DNA of 64,000 nucleotides, taken from the NCBI RefSeq assembly GCF_014203275.1, contig NZ_JACHIP010000002.1:248001-312000 (forward strand), in the 5' to 3' direction. Position numbers and translations under genes: made by a program. Of this stretch, positions 9,538 to 17,900 are shown piece after piece; the stretch's first letter is position 1; every line of letters begins with the position of its first letter. A model generated the notes under the pieces. That model had not been told where the DNA came from. It saw only the letters and a list, made by a program, of their open reading frames with translations, and searched no databases. The DNA comes from Granulicella aggregans (lineage in GTDB: Bacteria; Acidobacteriota; Terriglobia; Terriglobales; Acidobacteriaceae).

Positions 9538-10574
9538 GGGCTGGGCGTGGGGCACGGCGAGCTTTTGGAACAGGGATGGCAGCGGGGGCGATCGCGCTTG
9601 CCGCTGGAGCTCCGCAGGCTGGGGCGCAGATGCCGATTGGCAGCGTGGCGACGGTCGACGCTGTCGTATCCGGAACAACGTCGACGGACAACCAGCGGTC
9701 GGTGTTGCTCGGGAACGTGACAGTAACGGCAAAGGACCATCCGGCATATGTGGAGTTATTCCGGGGTGGGTCAGTGAAGGTGTGTTCGACCAGCGGGGTG
9801 CATCTGACGGCAGGGAATCCCGTGGTCGCGTCCCCGCCGAAGCAGGAGATTGGGCCTGCTGGATCGGGAGACAGTAAACCGGTGCCGGATTCAACCGCGC
9901 CGGCTGGTTCAGCGCAGTTCCCTCTCATGGTCTCGCTTGACCGGGGAGCGGCTGAGTTGCATGCGAGCGTGCTGACCAGCGACGAGTTGATGACACCGGA
10001 TCTCCGGGTGAGCTTCTCCGAGGGCGGGCCGCTGGATCTGAGGGTACGCGTCGCGAACAATGGGGACACCTGTATCGAAAATCGCGTTGCCGGACTAGGG
10101 CAGCATCCGACGCTCGAGATTGGCAGCCTGTTCGGAAACGACAACTACAGGGTGCTTCCAGGGCAACATGTGATGTTCGAGCACGGCAATCTGCATGAGG
10201 TGGTGGATAACGAGAGTTCTCCCTGCGGGTGCCCGGACCAGGCAGTGAAGACGGTTGAAGCCACGCCGGATATTTCGCTGCTGCCAGGGACGAAGGTTCC
10301 CACGCCACCGCCGCCGACTGCTCAGTATCCCTTCCCTGCCGCGGTGAGCCAGGGGCTCGCACCGCCGCCACCACCGCCGCAAGCTGAGCCCGGAGTGGTG
10401 CATACGCAGGTGGCGACGACGCTGGTGTATAAGGCGGACAACCCGACCCCGCCGCCTGCGCCTACGGAACCTGAGAAGAAGGATGCTGCCAAACCGAAGC
10501 CGACCGTGCCACAAAGGACGGGGTTCTTTGGCGGGGTGGGACGGTTCTTCAAGCGGATGTTCGGCGGGAGCTGA
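9534..10574 (+). CDS. Secreted or membrane-anchored hypothetical protein coupled to trpG
   Basis: 346 residues. The N-terminus (RAFGTGMAAGAIALAAGAPQAGAQ) is a signal peptide or anchor. A beta-rich region follows (VTVTAKDHPAYVELFRGG, VKVCSTSGVHLTAG, LDLRVRVANNGDTCIENRV), then a Cys-containing stretch SPCGCPDQAVK, and a long Pro-rich linker (~residues 250-325: TPPPPTAQYP, LAPPPPPPQAEP, PTPPPAPTEPEKK). The end is an aromatic, basic tail GFFGGVGRFFKRMFGGS. The middle recalls FecR-like beta proteins, but I cannot assign a family. Periplasmic or surface location is inferred from the signal. The ATGA overlap with trpG suggests co-expression, yet nothing in the sequence ties it to tryptophan. Confidence 0.7.
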   Translation: MRAGRGARRAFGTGMAAGAIALAAGAPQAGAQMPIGSVATVDAVVSGTTSTDNQRSVLLGNVTVTAKDHPAYVELFRGGSVKVCSTSGVHLTAGNPVVASPPKQEIGPAGSGDSKPVPDSTAPAGSAQFPLMVSLDRGAAELHASVLTSDELMTPDLRVSFSEGGPLDLRVRVANNGDTCIENRVAGLGQHPTLEIGSLFGNDNYRVLPGQHVMFEHGNLHEVVDNESSPCGCPDQAVKTVEATPDISLLPGTKVPTPPPPTAQYPFPAAVSQGLAPPPPPPQAEPGVVHTQVATTLVYKADNPTPPPAPTEPEKKDAAKPKPTVPQRTGFFGGVGRFFKRMFGGS

Positions 10575-10601
10575 GACGGCGGAAGTGCCTTCCTGTTGAG
10601 C

Positions 10602-10607
10602 TACAAT
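10602..10607 (+). promoter_or_regulatory. Possible -10 box (TACAAT) of efp
   Basis: TACAAT is followed by about 120 bases of untranslated leader to the efp ATG at 10736. The -35 is unclear. The leader shows no riboswitch I recognise. Confidence 0.3.
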
Positions 10608-10735
10608 CGTAAGGTTGCGGACTTGTTGCCGGAGCGCTGTCTGTGAACTGAAGTTGAGTTCTTGCGCGATGAATTGGAGCGCTCTCGAGTGCCTTCCCGC
10701 CGCCACAAATACACAAGATCAGGAGTACCTTCACC

Positions 10736-11293
10736 ATGTCGATTCCCGCAACGCAGATGCGCCCGGGCATGATTATCAAGTACAACGCAGACCTGCACAT
10801 GGTCTTTTCGGTGGAGCACCGGACGCCGGGCAACCTGCGGGCGTTCATCCAGGCGAAGCTGAAGAACGTGCGCACGGGGGCGATGTTCACGGAGCGCTTC
10901 CGCTCGCCCGACCCCATTGAGCGCGTGTACGTCGATGAGATCAAGATGGAATTCCTCTACAACGACGGCGAAGACTACTACTTCATGGACGAGTCGTTCG
11001 AGCAGACGATGCTGAAGCGCGAGACGCTGGGCGACGCGGTGGAGTTCCTGACGCCGAACCTTTCGATCAGCGTGAGCTTCCATGATGGCAAGGCCGTCGG
11101 TATCGAACTGCCTACCCACGTTGAGATGACGGTCATGCAGACCGAGCCGGGGATCAGGTCGGCGACGGCTTCTTCCGTGACGAAGCCGGCGACGATGGAG
11201 ACGGGCCTTGTGGTGCAGGTGCCGCCGTTTATCAATGAAGGCGAGAAGATCCGCGTGGACACGGCAGAAGGGTCTTATATGAGCCGGGCGTAA
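10736..11293 (+). CDS. efp: Translation elongation factor P, Asn-tip type
   Basis: 185 residues, three-domain EF-P (KOW-like 1-65, OB 66-125, OB 130-185). It binds between the P and E sites and relieves stalling at polyproline. The C-terminal signature PATMETGLVVQVPPFINEGE is intact. At the domain I loop tip E. coli reads PGKGQ with modified Lys34. Here the loop is TPGNLRAF (residues 30-37), placing Asn at the position that is modified Lys or Arg in well-studied EF-Ps. No epmA/epmB/earP-like gene is in the window. The upstream SD region (CAGGAG about 14 nt away) is a little far. A strong terminator follows at 11314. Confidence 0.95.
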   Translation: MSIPATQMRPGMIIKYNADLHMVFSVEHRTPGNLRAFIQAKLKNVRTGAMFTERFRSPDPIERVYVDEIKMEFLYNDGEDYYFMDESFEQTMLKRETLGDAVEFLTPNLSISVSFHDGKAVGIELPTHVEMTVMQTEPGIRSATASSVTKPATMETGLVVQVPPFINEGEKIRVDTAEGSYMSRA

Positions 11294-11313
11294 GCGTTCG
11301 AGCTTGGAAGAAA

Positions 11314-11348
11314 CGCAAAGGACCGGCCAAAGCGGCCGGTCCTTTTGC
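11314..11348. terminator. Bidirectional Rho-independent terminator
   Basis: AAAGGACCGGCC (11317-11328), a 5-base loop, then GGCCGGTCCTTT (11334-11345): a perfect 12-bp stem with T/A runs on both sides. It lies between efp and the convergent SDR gene and would stop both. Confidence 0.9.
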
Positions 11349-11354
11349 GTCGAG

Positions 11355-12098
11355 CTAGAATGCTAATCCGCCGCCGACCTGGATGGTCTCGCCGGTGATC
11401 CAGCTGCCATCTGCCGACGCCACAAACGATACGGCTGCGGCGATGTCGGAAGACTCGCCGATTCTGCCGAGCGGGGTGCGGCTCACGACAAAGTCGATCG
11501 TGCCTTGATCCATTCCGCTGGTGCCTTCGGTGGTTGTCAGACCGGGAGCGATGCCGACTACGCGAATCTTGCGTGGGCCAAGTTCGAGCGCCAGACCACG
11601 TGTGAGCACGTCGACTGCGCCCTTGGTGGAGCTATAGACCTGTGCGACAACCATGGGGGTCTTGGCCACGCCGGAGCTGATGTTGATGACTACTCCGCCT
11701 TCCGCCGGGAAGAGACGGGCGGCTGCCTGGGTTGCGAGAATGAGACCCTTCACATTCAAGGCGTACTGCCGGTCGATGTGTTCCGGCGTGACGGCATCGA
11801 GGCCGCCGAACTCGTAGATACCGGCGTTGTTCACCAGGATATCGAGCTTCGCGAACTCCTTGATGGTCGCTTCGAAGAGCGAGGTGATCTGTTCGGACTG
11901 CGAGATATCGGCTTGTACGGCGAAGGCTTTGCCGCCCGCCGCGGTGATCTTCGCGACCAATGCTTCAGCTTCCTTGGCGCTGCGTGAGTAGTTGACGACA
12001 ACGGAAGCGCCGTCGGCGGCTAGCCGCAGAGCAATGCCTGCGCCGATGCCCTTTGATGCTCCTGTAACGATTGCTACCTTGCCTGCGAGAGTTCCCAT
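11355..12098 (-). CDS. Short-chain dehydrogenase/reductase (classical SDR, FabG-like)
   Basis: 247 residues from the ATG at 12098, preceded by GAGGAGA. The frame is open upstream to 12542 but those residues are antisense to the acylphosphatase gene. It has TGASKGIGAG (NAD(P) binding, ~residue 13), NNAG (~88), catalytic Ser in NISSG, YxxxK in YSSTK (~155), and a C-terminal GGG substrate lid (IQVGGGLAF). The Arg/Ser pair after beta2 (NYSRS) favours NADP(H). The substrate is not predictable from sequence. It stands alone, divergent from the acylphosphatase gene. Confidence 0.9.
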   Translation of the reverse strand: MGTLAGKVAIVTGASKGIGAGIALRLAADGASVVVNYSRSAKEAEALVAKITAAGGKAFAVQADISQSEQITSLFEATIKEFAKLDILVNNAGIYEFGGLDAVTPEHIDRQYALNVKGLILATQAAARLFPAEGGVVINISSGVAKTPMVVAQVYSSTKGAVDVLTRGLALELGPRKIRVVGIAPGLTTTEGTSGMDQGTIDFVVSRTPLGRIGESSDIAAAVSFVASADGSWITGETIQVGGGLAF

Positions 12099-12254
12099 CG
12101 GTGTGTCTCCTCGGTGTTGCCTGTAGTGGATGCGCCGGAGAGAGGTCCAGATTCCGCCGGAAGCCCACTTTACAGAGAATTGTTCCTGGGAGCCTGAATG
12201 GTTCGCTCTGACGCTTCTTGTATCTGCCCTGCCGGGGGTGCGACACTTGAAGAA

Positions 12255-12536
12255 ATGGTTCTTCACTTCCTTGTCAGGGGCCGCGTGCAGGGCGTCGGTT
12301 TCCGCTGGTACGTGCATCGCGAGGCGGCCGAGATCGGGCTGCGCGGATGGGTGCGTAACGTCCCTGAGGGCCATGTCGAGATTGTTGCGGCAGGGACACA
12401 GGCTGAGCTTGCGGAGTTGCGGGCGGCGGTGAAGAAAGGCTCGCGCGGCAGCCGCGTCGATGCTGTTGTGGAACATGAACTGGCCGAGAGCGAAGGCGAT
12501 GCTCTGGGGCCATTTGAGATTGAAGGAGCCTGGTAG
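12255..12536 (+). CDS. acyP: Acylphosphatase
   Basis: 93 residues from the ATG at 12255, chosen because family members begin at this point; an earlier in-frame ATG at 12198 would add 19 Cys/Pro residues with no homology. It hydrolyses acyl phosphates. The signature GRVQGVGFRWYVHREA carries the phosphate-binding loop and catalytic Arg, and GWVRNVPEGHVEIVAAG carries the catalytic Asn. The stop codon at 12534-12536 directly abuts the apt start, so the two genes form an operon. Confidence 0.92.
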   Translation: MVLHFLVRGRVQGVGFRWYVHREAAEIGLRGWVRNVPEGHVEIVAAGTQAELAELRAAVKKGSRGSRVDAVVEHELAESEGDALGPFEIEGAW

Positions 12537-13082
12537 ATGCAAGCGAAAGAGAAGATTAATTGCGAGCCGTTGAAGGAGCTCGTACGGACCGTGCCGGACT
12601 TTCCCAAGCCGGGGATTCTGTTCTACGACATTACGACACTGCTGAAGGACAAGACCGGATTTGCGCAGCTGATCGATGCGTTTGCGGCTTACTACATTGG
12701 GAAGGAAGTCGACCTGGTGCTGGGCATCGAGGCACGCGGGTTCATCTTTGGGCCGGCGCTGGCGTATCGGCTAAATGCTGGGTTTGTGCCGGTTCGCAAG
12801 CCGAAAAAGCTGCCCGCTCCCACGGCCAAGGTGACGTACGACCTGGAGTATGGGACGGACTCGCTGGAGATCCATCTGGATGCGATTGAGCCTGGGCAGC
12901 GCGTGGTGATCGTCGACGACCTGCTGGCTACCGGAGGCACGATGGAGGCTACCGTGAAGCTGGTGCGCCAGTTGGGCGGTGAGGTTGTGGGACTCGGATT
13001 TGCGATTGAGCTGGACTTCCTGCAGGGTGCTGCGAAGTTCAAGGAGTATGACGTGTTCAGCTTGCTGCACTATGACGAGTAG
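12537..13082 (+). CDS. apt: Adenine phosphoribosyltransferase
   Basis: 181 residues. It salvages adenine to AMP using PRPP in the cytoplasm. Features in order are [18 protein letters not shown] near the N-terminus, [25 protein letters not shown], and the PRPP motif [14 protein letters not shown] (~residue 122). The length matches bacterial Apt. It starts immediately after the acylphosphatase stop. A hairpin follows at 13100-13125. Confidence 0.96.
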   Translation: MQAKEKINCEPLKELVRTVPDFPKPGILFYDITTLLKDKTGFAQLIDAFAAYYIGKEVDLVLGIEARGFIFGPALAYRLNAGFVPVRKPKKLPAPTAKVTYDLEYGTDSLEIHLDAIEPGQRVVIVDDLLATGGTMEATVKLVRQLGGEVVGLGFAIELDFLQGAAKFKEYDVFSLLHYDE

Positions 13083-13099
13083 GCGTGGGTTTCTCTGTG

Positions 13100-13125
13100 G
13101 CTGCTCCGCTTCTTCGCGGAGCAGC
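13100..13125 (+). terminator. Hairpin after apt
   Basis: GCTGCTCCGC (13100-13109) and GCGGAGCAGC (13116-13125), a perfect 10-bp stem with a 6-base loop; no U-run. Confidence 0.55.
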
Positions 13126-13183
13126 TGCGAATGAATAGGGCGCAGAGTTTCCGGACTAGTTGAGAAGTTGATACGGAGCTGGC

Positions 13184-14230
13184 ATGAGTAAATTGATGGC
13201 GTGGGCGGCAGTAGCGGCACTTCTGGTGTGTGGCCCTTTGGGACGGTGCGCGGACAAGGCGCTGACCCAGAGACTACTTAATGCGGCGCAGGGCAGCTCG
13301 CTTGACGATCCGGCATTGAAGCCCTGGCATTTGAAGCTCACTTTCCAGCTCTACGATAAAAAGGGAGCGGCAGCCGAAGGGGGAACGATCGAAGAGTGGT
13401 GGTCCGCCGGGGACGACAAGCGTATCTATACTTCGAGGTCCTACTCCTCGACTGATATCCGACGCGATAAAGATGTCTACCGCACCAAGAGCCAACTCCC
13501 GGCTCCCTATCTCTTGGACCGTCTTCGCGACGAAGTAGTCCATCCGCTCGCAGCCGATGCAGAGATAAACGACTCTGTTCCTGATCTGCGGGTGCTGACT
13601 CTCGGCAAGACGAACCTGGACTGCATCATGCTTGATCACCCTATGACAAACGTCGGCTATCCTCCAGTAGGGCTGTTTCCGACCTTCTGCCTTGATCGGG
13701 ACAAGGACCGGCTCCGCGATTCATACAGATACGGCCTGGAAAATTCGGCGCGAAATACTATTGGCACGTTTCAAGGCAAGGGTATCGCTGTCGAGATCGT
13801 TGTCTCCCAGGATCGCGTGATAGAGGCAAAAGCCCACGTCGACACATTGGCCGTGTTCGCTCCTGATGCGCACTTCTTCGAGCCGGATGACAGCCTTGAG
13901 ACGCAGGACTCCAAGGCGAGGCCAGTGTCCGGCGGCGTCATCGCGGGGAATATCGTGTCGAAGATTGACCCGGTGTATCCCGAAGTGGACAAGCAAAGCC
14001 ACACGCAGGGTCAGGTCCACCTGAACGCCGAGATTGGGGCGGACGGCCGTATACGTCAACTCTCGGTCATTGACGCTCCGAGCTCAACTCTTGCGATCTC
14101 GGCGCTGATCGCAGTGAGACAGTGGGTCTATAAGCCCTATCTATTAAATGGACGCCCCTGTTCAGTCAACACAACAGTTACTGTGAACTACATCCCCGGA
14201 CCAAATCGGGCTTATGAGTTCAGTCAATAA
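13184..14230 (+). CDS. Secreted protein with C-terminal TonB-like domain, copy 1
   Basis: 348 residues. Signal peptide (LMAWAAVAALLVCGPLGRCA), a unique domain of ~220 residues (DDPALKPWHLKLTFQLYDKKG, GTIEEWWSAGDDKRIYTS, YRTKSQLPAPYLLDRLRDE), and a C-terminal TonB_C-type domain from ~265: GQVHLNAEIGADGRIRQL ... WVYKPYLLNGRPCSVNTTV. In canonical TonB this domain contacts outer-membrane receptors. Here there is no N-terminal TM anchor or Pro-rich linker, so it is not a classical energy transducer. Such orphan TonB_C proteins are common in Acidobacteria. It is followed 27 bases later by a paralogue. Confidence 0.8.
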   Translation: MSKLMAWAAVAALLVCGPLGRCADKALTQRLLNAAQGSSLDDPALKPWHLKLTFQLYDKKGAAAEGGTIEEWWSAGDDKRIYTSRSYSSTDIRRDKDVYRTKSQLPAPYLLDRLRDEVVHPLAADAEINDSVPDLRVLTLGKTNLDCIMLDHPMTNVGYPPVGLFPTFCLDRDKDRLRDSYRYGLENSARNTIGTFQGKGIAVEIVVSQDRVIEAKAHVDTLAVFAPDAHFFEPDDSLETQDSKARPVSGGVIAGNIVSKIDPVYPEVDKQSHTQGQVHLNAEIGADGRIRQLSVIDAPSSTLAISALIAVRQWVYKPYLLNGRPCSVNTTVTVNYIPGPNRAYEFSQ

Positions 14231-14257
14231 ACTTCACACAAGCACACGAGCCCGTCA

Positions 14258-15283
14258 ATGACTTCCCTACTCAAACATTTTCCTTTGGTGGCCATTCTTG
14301 GCGCTTCTTGTACCGCTAGCGCAGCTGACCCGGCGGAGTTGGCGAAGCGGCTGCATCATGCGGCGGAGATGAGTTCGCTCGACGATCCGGCGTTGAAGCC
14401 CTGGCATCTGAAGGTGACCTTTCAACTGCTCGAAAAAAAAGGCCCGACCACGGAAGAAGGGACTATCGAAGAGTGGTGGTCCGGTGAAAGCGATAAGCGA
14501 ATCTACACTTCGCCTTCTTATAACGCGACCGAGATCAGGCGTGACAACGAGGTCTACCGGACCAAAGATCAATCTCCTACTCCATACCTGCTTGGACTGC
14601 TTCGCGATGAGGTCGTCCATCCGGTCGCCGACGACGCCGAGGTGAATGATGCAGTTCCGGAACTGCATGTTGAGGGCTTTGGCAAGGTCAAGCTTGACTG
14701 CATCATGCTCAATCGCCAGGTCAGGAACCTCGCCTACCCTCCGTTAGGGATGTTTCCCACTTACTGTCTCAGTCAGGACACGGACAGGCTTCGCGGCTCG
14801 CTTCGCAACGGGTCGGAGAACGTTGCACGCAATGCCATCGGAATGTTTCAGGGGCGTGCGGTCGCGGTCGATCTCTCTGTGTCCGAACAGACGGGCTTGG
14901 TGGCTAAGGGCCACATTGCAACCTTAGCGGCATCGCCTCAGGATGAACACTTCTTCGATTTAGACAACACGATGGGGCCGAAGAGCACCGACCCAGTCAA
15001 AGTGGAGTTAAAGGTGATTGCCAAGTCGAAGATCTCAGGCGAGGTGCCCGTCTTTCCGATCGAGGATAAGAACAGCCGGACCTCGGGTGCCGTACATATT
15101 CACGTCTTGATCGGGACTGACGGACACATCCATCAGTTATCGCTCATCGATGCACCAAGTCCGACCCTTGCCGCCTCGGCCCTGGACTCGGTGCGAACCT
15201 GGGTCTACAAGCCGTATTTAGTAAATGGCTTACCATGTTCTGTTGACACAATAGTCACCGTGAACTACGCCTTTGGCGATTGA
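14258..15283 (+). CDS. Secreted protein with C-terminal TonB-like domain, copy 2
   Basis: 341 residues, a tandem paralogue of the gene at 13184 (shared DDPALKPWHLKVTFQL, GTIEEWWSGESDKRIYTS, LDCIMLN, FPTYCLSQD, and TonB_C WVYKPYLVNGLPCSVDT). It has a signal peptide (FPLVAILGASCTASA). Codons differ at many silent sites although long protein blocks are the same, so the duplication is not recent. The two form an operon (27-base gap) and may act as a pair. Function unknown; a periplasmic or outer-membrane role is inferred from the signal and the TonB-like domain. Confidence 0.8.
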   Translation: MTSLLKHFPLVAILGASCTASAADPAELAKRLHHAAEMSSLDDPALKPWHLKVTFQLLEKKGPTTEEGTIEEWWSGESDKRIYTSPSYNATEIRRDNEVYRTKDQSPTPYLLGLLRDEVVHPVADDAEVNDAVPELHVEGFGKVKLDCIMLNRQVRNLAYPPLGMFPTYCLSQDTDRLRGSLRNGSENVARNAIGMFQGRAVAVDLSVSEQTGLVAKGHIATLAASPQDEHFFDLDNTMGPKSTDPVKVELKVIAKSKISGEVPVFPIEDKNSRTSGAVHIHVLIGTDGHIHQLSLIDAPSPTLAASALDSVRTWVYKPYLVNGLPCSVDTIVTVNYAFGD

Positions 15284-15343
15284 GAGTTTGAGACTCTGTC
15301 GCTACTAAACCGTATACGTACCAGTGAATGGGAGAAGAGTTCA

Positions 15344-16387
15344 ATGAAGTCGCATGGATATGCAGCGCATGACCCGAAGTCGGCATTGGTGCCGTTTGAC
15401 TTTGAGCGCCGGGAGCCGGGGCCGAAGGATGTTGTGGTGGGAATCGACTTCTGCGGGATATGTCACTCGGACATCCACCAGGTGCGGGATGAGTGGGGCG
15501 GGTCGATCTACCCGATGGTTCCGGGGCACGAGATCGTCGGGCATGTGACGGCGGTGGGCGCGGAAGTAACGAAGTTCAAGGTGGGCGACCTTGCGGCTGT
15601 CGGCGTGATGGTCGATTCATGCCGAGTGTGCGAGAACTGCAAGGCCGGGGCGGAACCGTACTGCTTCAAGGGCATGGTGCCGACGTACAACGGCAAGACC
15701 TTCGAGGGCGAGATCGTCTTTGGCGGATATGCGAACAACATTGTGTGCGATGAGGCTTACACGTTCACGGTCTCAGACAAGCTGGATCTGGCGGCGGTCG
15801 CGCCGCTGCTTTGCGCGGGGATTACGACTTACTCGCCACTGAAGCACTGGAAGGTGGGGCCGGGATCGAAGGTCGGCGTGGTTGGCCTTGGCGGGCTGGG
15901 GCATATGGCGCTGAAGTTTGCGCATTCCTTCGGAGCGCATGTTGTCCAGTTCACGACTTCGGCGGGCAAGGTGGAGGACGCGAAGAAGCTGGGGGCCGAT
16001 GAGGTTGTGATTACGAAAGATGCGGAGGCGATGAAGGCTCATGCGCGTTCGCTGGACTTCATCATCGACTGTGTTTCCGCACCCCATGATCTAAACGTCT
16101 ATCTCGACCTGCTGAGACTGAATGGGACGCTTTGCCTGGTGGGTCTGCCAGAGGTGCCGATGGAGGTGTCGGCGTTCTCGATGGTGACGGACCGGAGATC
16201 GCTGTCGGGGTCGATGATTGGCGGAATGGCAGAGACGCAGGAGATGCTGGATTACTGTGCGGAGCATGGCATTGTTTCCGACATCGAACTGACGACCGTG
16301 GACAAGCTGCCTGAGGCTTATGAGCGGGTGGTGAAGGGCGACGTGAAGTATCGGTTTGTGATTGATTTGAAGTCGCTGGGGAAATAG
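15344..16387 (+). CDS. Zinc-dependent alcohol dehydrogenase, YahK/cinnamyl-alcohol type
   Basis: 347 residues. It is an NADP(H)-linked aldehyde reductase / alcohol dehydrogenase of the MDR superfamily. Catalytic zinc ligands are Cys in DFCGICHSDIH (~39) and His-Glu in GHEIVGHV (~61). The structural zinc loop DSCRVCENCKAGAEPYC has four Cys. The cofactor fold is GVVGLGGLGHMALKFA (~180). The HSD after the first Cys and the DSC motif are typical of YahK / CAD-like enzymes. SD: GGGAGAAGAG before the ATG. A good terminator follows at 16417. Confidence 0.93.
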   Translation: MKSHGYAAHDPKSALVPFDFERREPGPKDVVVGIDFCGICHSDIHQVRDEWGGSIYPMVPGHEIVGHVTAVGAEVTKFKVGDLAAVGVMVDSCRVCENCKAGAEPYCFKGMVPTYNGKTFEGEIVFGGYANNIVCDEAYTFTVSDKLDLAAVAPLLCAGITTYSPLKHWKVGPGSKVGVVGLGGLGHMALKFAHSFGAHVVQFTTSAGKVEDAKKLGADEVVITKDAEAMKAHARSLDFIIDCVSAPHDLNVYLDLLRLNGTLCLVGLPEVPMEVSAFSMVTDRRSLSGSMIGGMAETQEMLDYCAEHGIVSDIELTTVDKLPEAYERVVKGDVKYRFVIDLKSLGK

Positions 16388-16416
16388 TTGTAGGTTGTAC
16401 GTTCTCCGTTGTTCGT

Positions 16417-16449
16417 AAAGGCCGTTCCCCCTTGGGTGCGGCCTTTTCG
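16417..16449 (+). terminator. Rho-independent terminator of the alcohol dehydrogenase gene
   Basis: AAAGGCCG (16417-16424) pairs with CGGCCTTT (16439-16446), followed by T; inner CCC/GGG pairs extend it. Confidence 0.8.
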
Positions 16450-16468
16450 TTTGAGTGAGGACGAGTTT

Positions 16469-16506
16469 TACGTCCCACATCTCAAAGGCGAGATGTGGGG
16501 CACCCG
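16469..16506 (+). repeat. Dispersed repeat, family A
   Basis: CCCACATCTC, a short loop, GAGATGTGGGGCACCCG: a 10-bp stem with the common A/B right end TGGGGCACCC. Intergenic. Confidence 0.85.
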
Positions 16507-16530
16507 TCGTTGGGTGGCGGGATGGGAAAA

Positions 16531-16574
16531 ATGCGGGGATCTTTCCACTCTGCTGCGCTTCCGTCGAGATGACG
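16531..16574 (+). repeat. Dispersed repeat, family C
   Basis: Begins ATGCGGGG, contains TTTCCACTC, ends TCCGTCGAGATGAC. The end matches six other copies. Confidence 0.75.
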
Positions 16575-16646
16575 TTATCTCGCTACTTCACGATGGCGTA
16601 GATGTTGCATCCAAGGGTCTCAGGCAGAGGCTAAGGAGTGCGTGGA

Positions 16647-17690
16647 GTGAAGAAGAGGGTCGAGGTTGCGGTTGATCCAGTGGAGTCGGCTAAGGTGGCG
16701 GGGCTGCGGTATGTGTCGGATGCAAGGCCAGGGATTGCGCGGTTGGGTTCGGCGAAGCGGTTTCGATATGTGGGCAAGGATGGGCCGGTGAAGGATGCGG
16801 AGACGCTGGGGCGGATCAAGTCGCTGGTGATTCCGCCGGCGTGGACAGAGGTGTGGATTTGTCCGAGCGCGAATGGGCATCTGCAGGCGACCGGAAGAGA
16901 TGCTCGTGGAAGGAAGCAGAGCCGGTATCATCCGCGATGGCGCGAGGTTCGGGATGAGAACAAGTATGAGCGGATGGCGGCGTTTGGCAAGGCGCTGCCG
17001 GGGATTCGCATGCGCGTGGAGCATGATCTGGCGAAGCAGGGTCTGCCGCGGGAGAAGGTGCTGGCGACGATCGTGCGGCTGATGGAGATGACGCTGATCC
17101 GGGTGGGCAACGAGGAGTATGCGCGGGAGAACAAGTCTTACGGGCTGACGACGATGCGGAACAAGCATGTGGACGTGACCGGGACTGCGGTGAAGTTTAC
17201 GTTTCAGGGCAAGAGCGGGGTGAAGCATTCGGTTGATTTGAAGGACCGAAGGCTGGCTCGAATCGTGGGGCAGTGCCAGGAACTCCCGGGGTATGAGCTA
17301 TTTCAGTATGTGGATGGCGAGGGGGAGACGCACTCGGTCGATTCGGGTGACGTGAATGAGTATCTGAGGGAGATCAGCGGGGAGCACTTTACGGCGAAGG
17401 ACTTTCGAACGTGGGCAGGGACGGTGCTGGCTTGCGAGATGCTGCGGGAGTTCGAGAGCTTTGAATCGGAGACGGAGGCGAAGCGGAACGTGGTGCAGGC
17501 GATCAAGCAGGTGGCGGCGAAGCTGGGGAATACCCCGGCGGTTTGCCGGAAGTGCTATGTGCATCCGCTAGTGCTGGACACGTATATGAGCGGAGCTTTG
17601 GTGAGGGATGTCGAGCGGAGGAGTGGGGTGAAGGGATTCGGGGATGAAGGAAGGTTGCTAAAGATGCTGAAAGCAGGTGCCAGGAGATAG
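16647..17690 (+). CDS. DNA topoisomerase IB (poxvirus-like)
   Basis: 347 residues from GTG at 16647, chosen because AAGGAG lies 8 nt upstream; a GTG at 16638 overlaps that SD. It relaxes supercoils by a 3-prime phosphotyrosine nick. N-terminal domain to ~100 (YVSDARPGIARLGSAKRFRYV, IPPAWTEVWICPSANGHLQA), catalytic domain from ~115 (HPRWREVRDENKYERMAAFG, RVGNEEYARENKSYGLTT, catalytic Arg/Lys around RNKHVDVTG, FTAKDFRTWAGT). The nucleophile Tyr is in KCYVHP at residue 304. The length fits small bacterial TopIB. It stands alone between repeat-rich gaps. Confidence 0.93.
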   Translation: MKKRVEVAVDPVESAKVAGLRYVSDARPGIARLGSAKRFRYVGKDGPVKDAETLGRIKSLVIPPAWTEVWICPSANGHLQATGRDARGRKQSRYHPRWREVRDENKYERMAAFGKALPGIRMRVEHDLAKQGLPREKVLATIVRLMEMTLIRVGNEEYARENKSYGLTTMRNKHVDVTGTAVKFTFQGKSGVKHSVDLKDRRLARIVGQCQELPGYELFQYVDGEGETHSVDSGDVNEYLREISGEHFTAKDFRTWAGTVLACEMLREFESFESETEAKRNVVQAIKQVAAKLGNTPAVCRKCYVHPLVLDTYMSGALVRDVERRSGVKGFGDEGRLLKMLKAGARR

Positions 17691-17699
17691 TGGCTGCAG

Positions 17700-17739
17700 A
17701 CCCACATCTGGCGATGAAACTGCCAGTTATGGGCACCCA
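17700..17739 (+). repeat. Dispersed repeat, family A variant
   Basis: CCCACATCTGGC, loop, GCCAGTTATGGGCACCC: same ends as family A but the inner stem is ATCTGGC/GCCAGTTAT. A close relative is at 19176. Confidence 0.7.
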
Positions 17740-17777
17740 GTTTGGTGGCTGAAAGGTTCGGGCGATTGCGGTGATGC

Positions 17778-17820
17778 GAGCGGTCTCGGGGTCCTTCGCT
17801 CCGCTTAGGATGACGGCGGG
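17778..17820 (+). repeat. Dispersed repeat, family D
   Basis: GGTCTCGGGGTCCTTCG then TCCGCTTAGGATGACGG; short version of family D. Confidence 0.75.
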
Positions 17821-17836
17821 AAACTAGCAAAGGCAA

Positions 17837-17872
17837 CAGCAGATCCTCCGCCTACGGCGGAGGATGACAAGG
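17837..17872 (+). repeat. Dispersed repeat, family E
   Basis: AGCAGATCCTCCGCC, ta, then GGCGGAGGATGACAA: perfect palindrome TCCTCCGCC/GGCGGAGGA with a GATGACAA end. Confidence 0.8.
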
Positions 17873-17900
17873 GTGAGTGCTTATCGGCTGTTGGCTGCGA

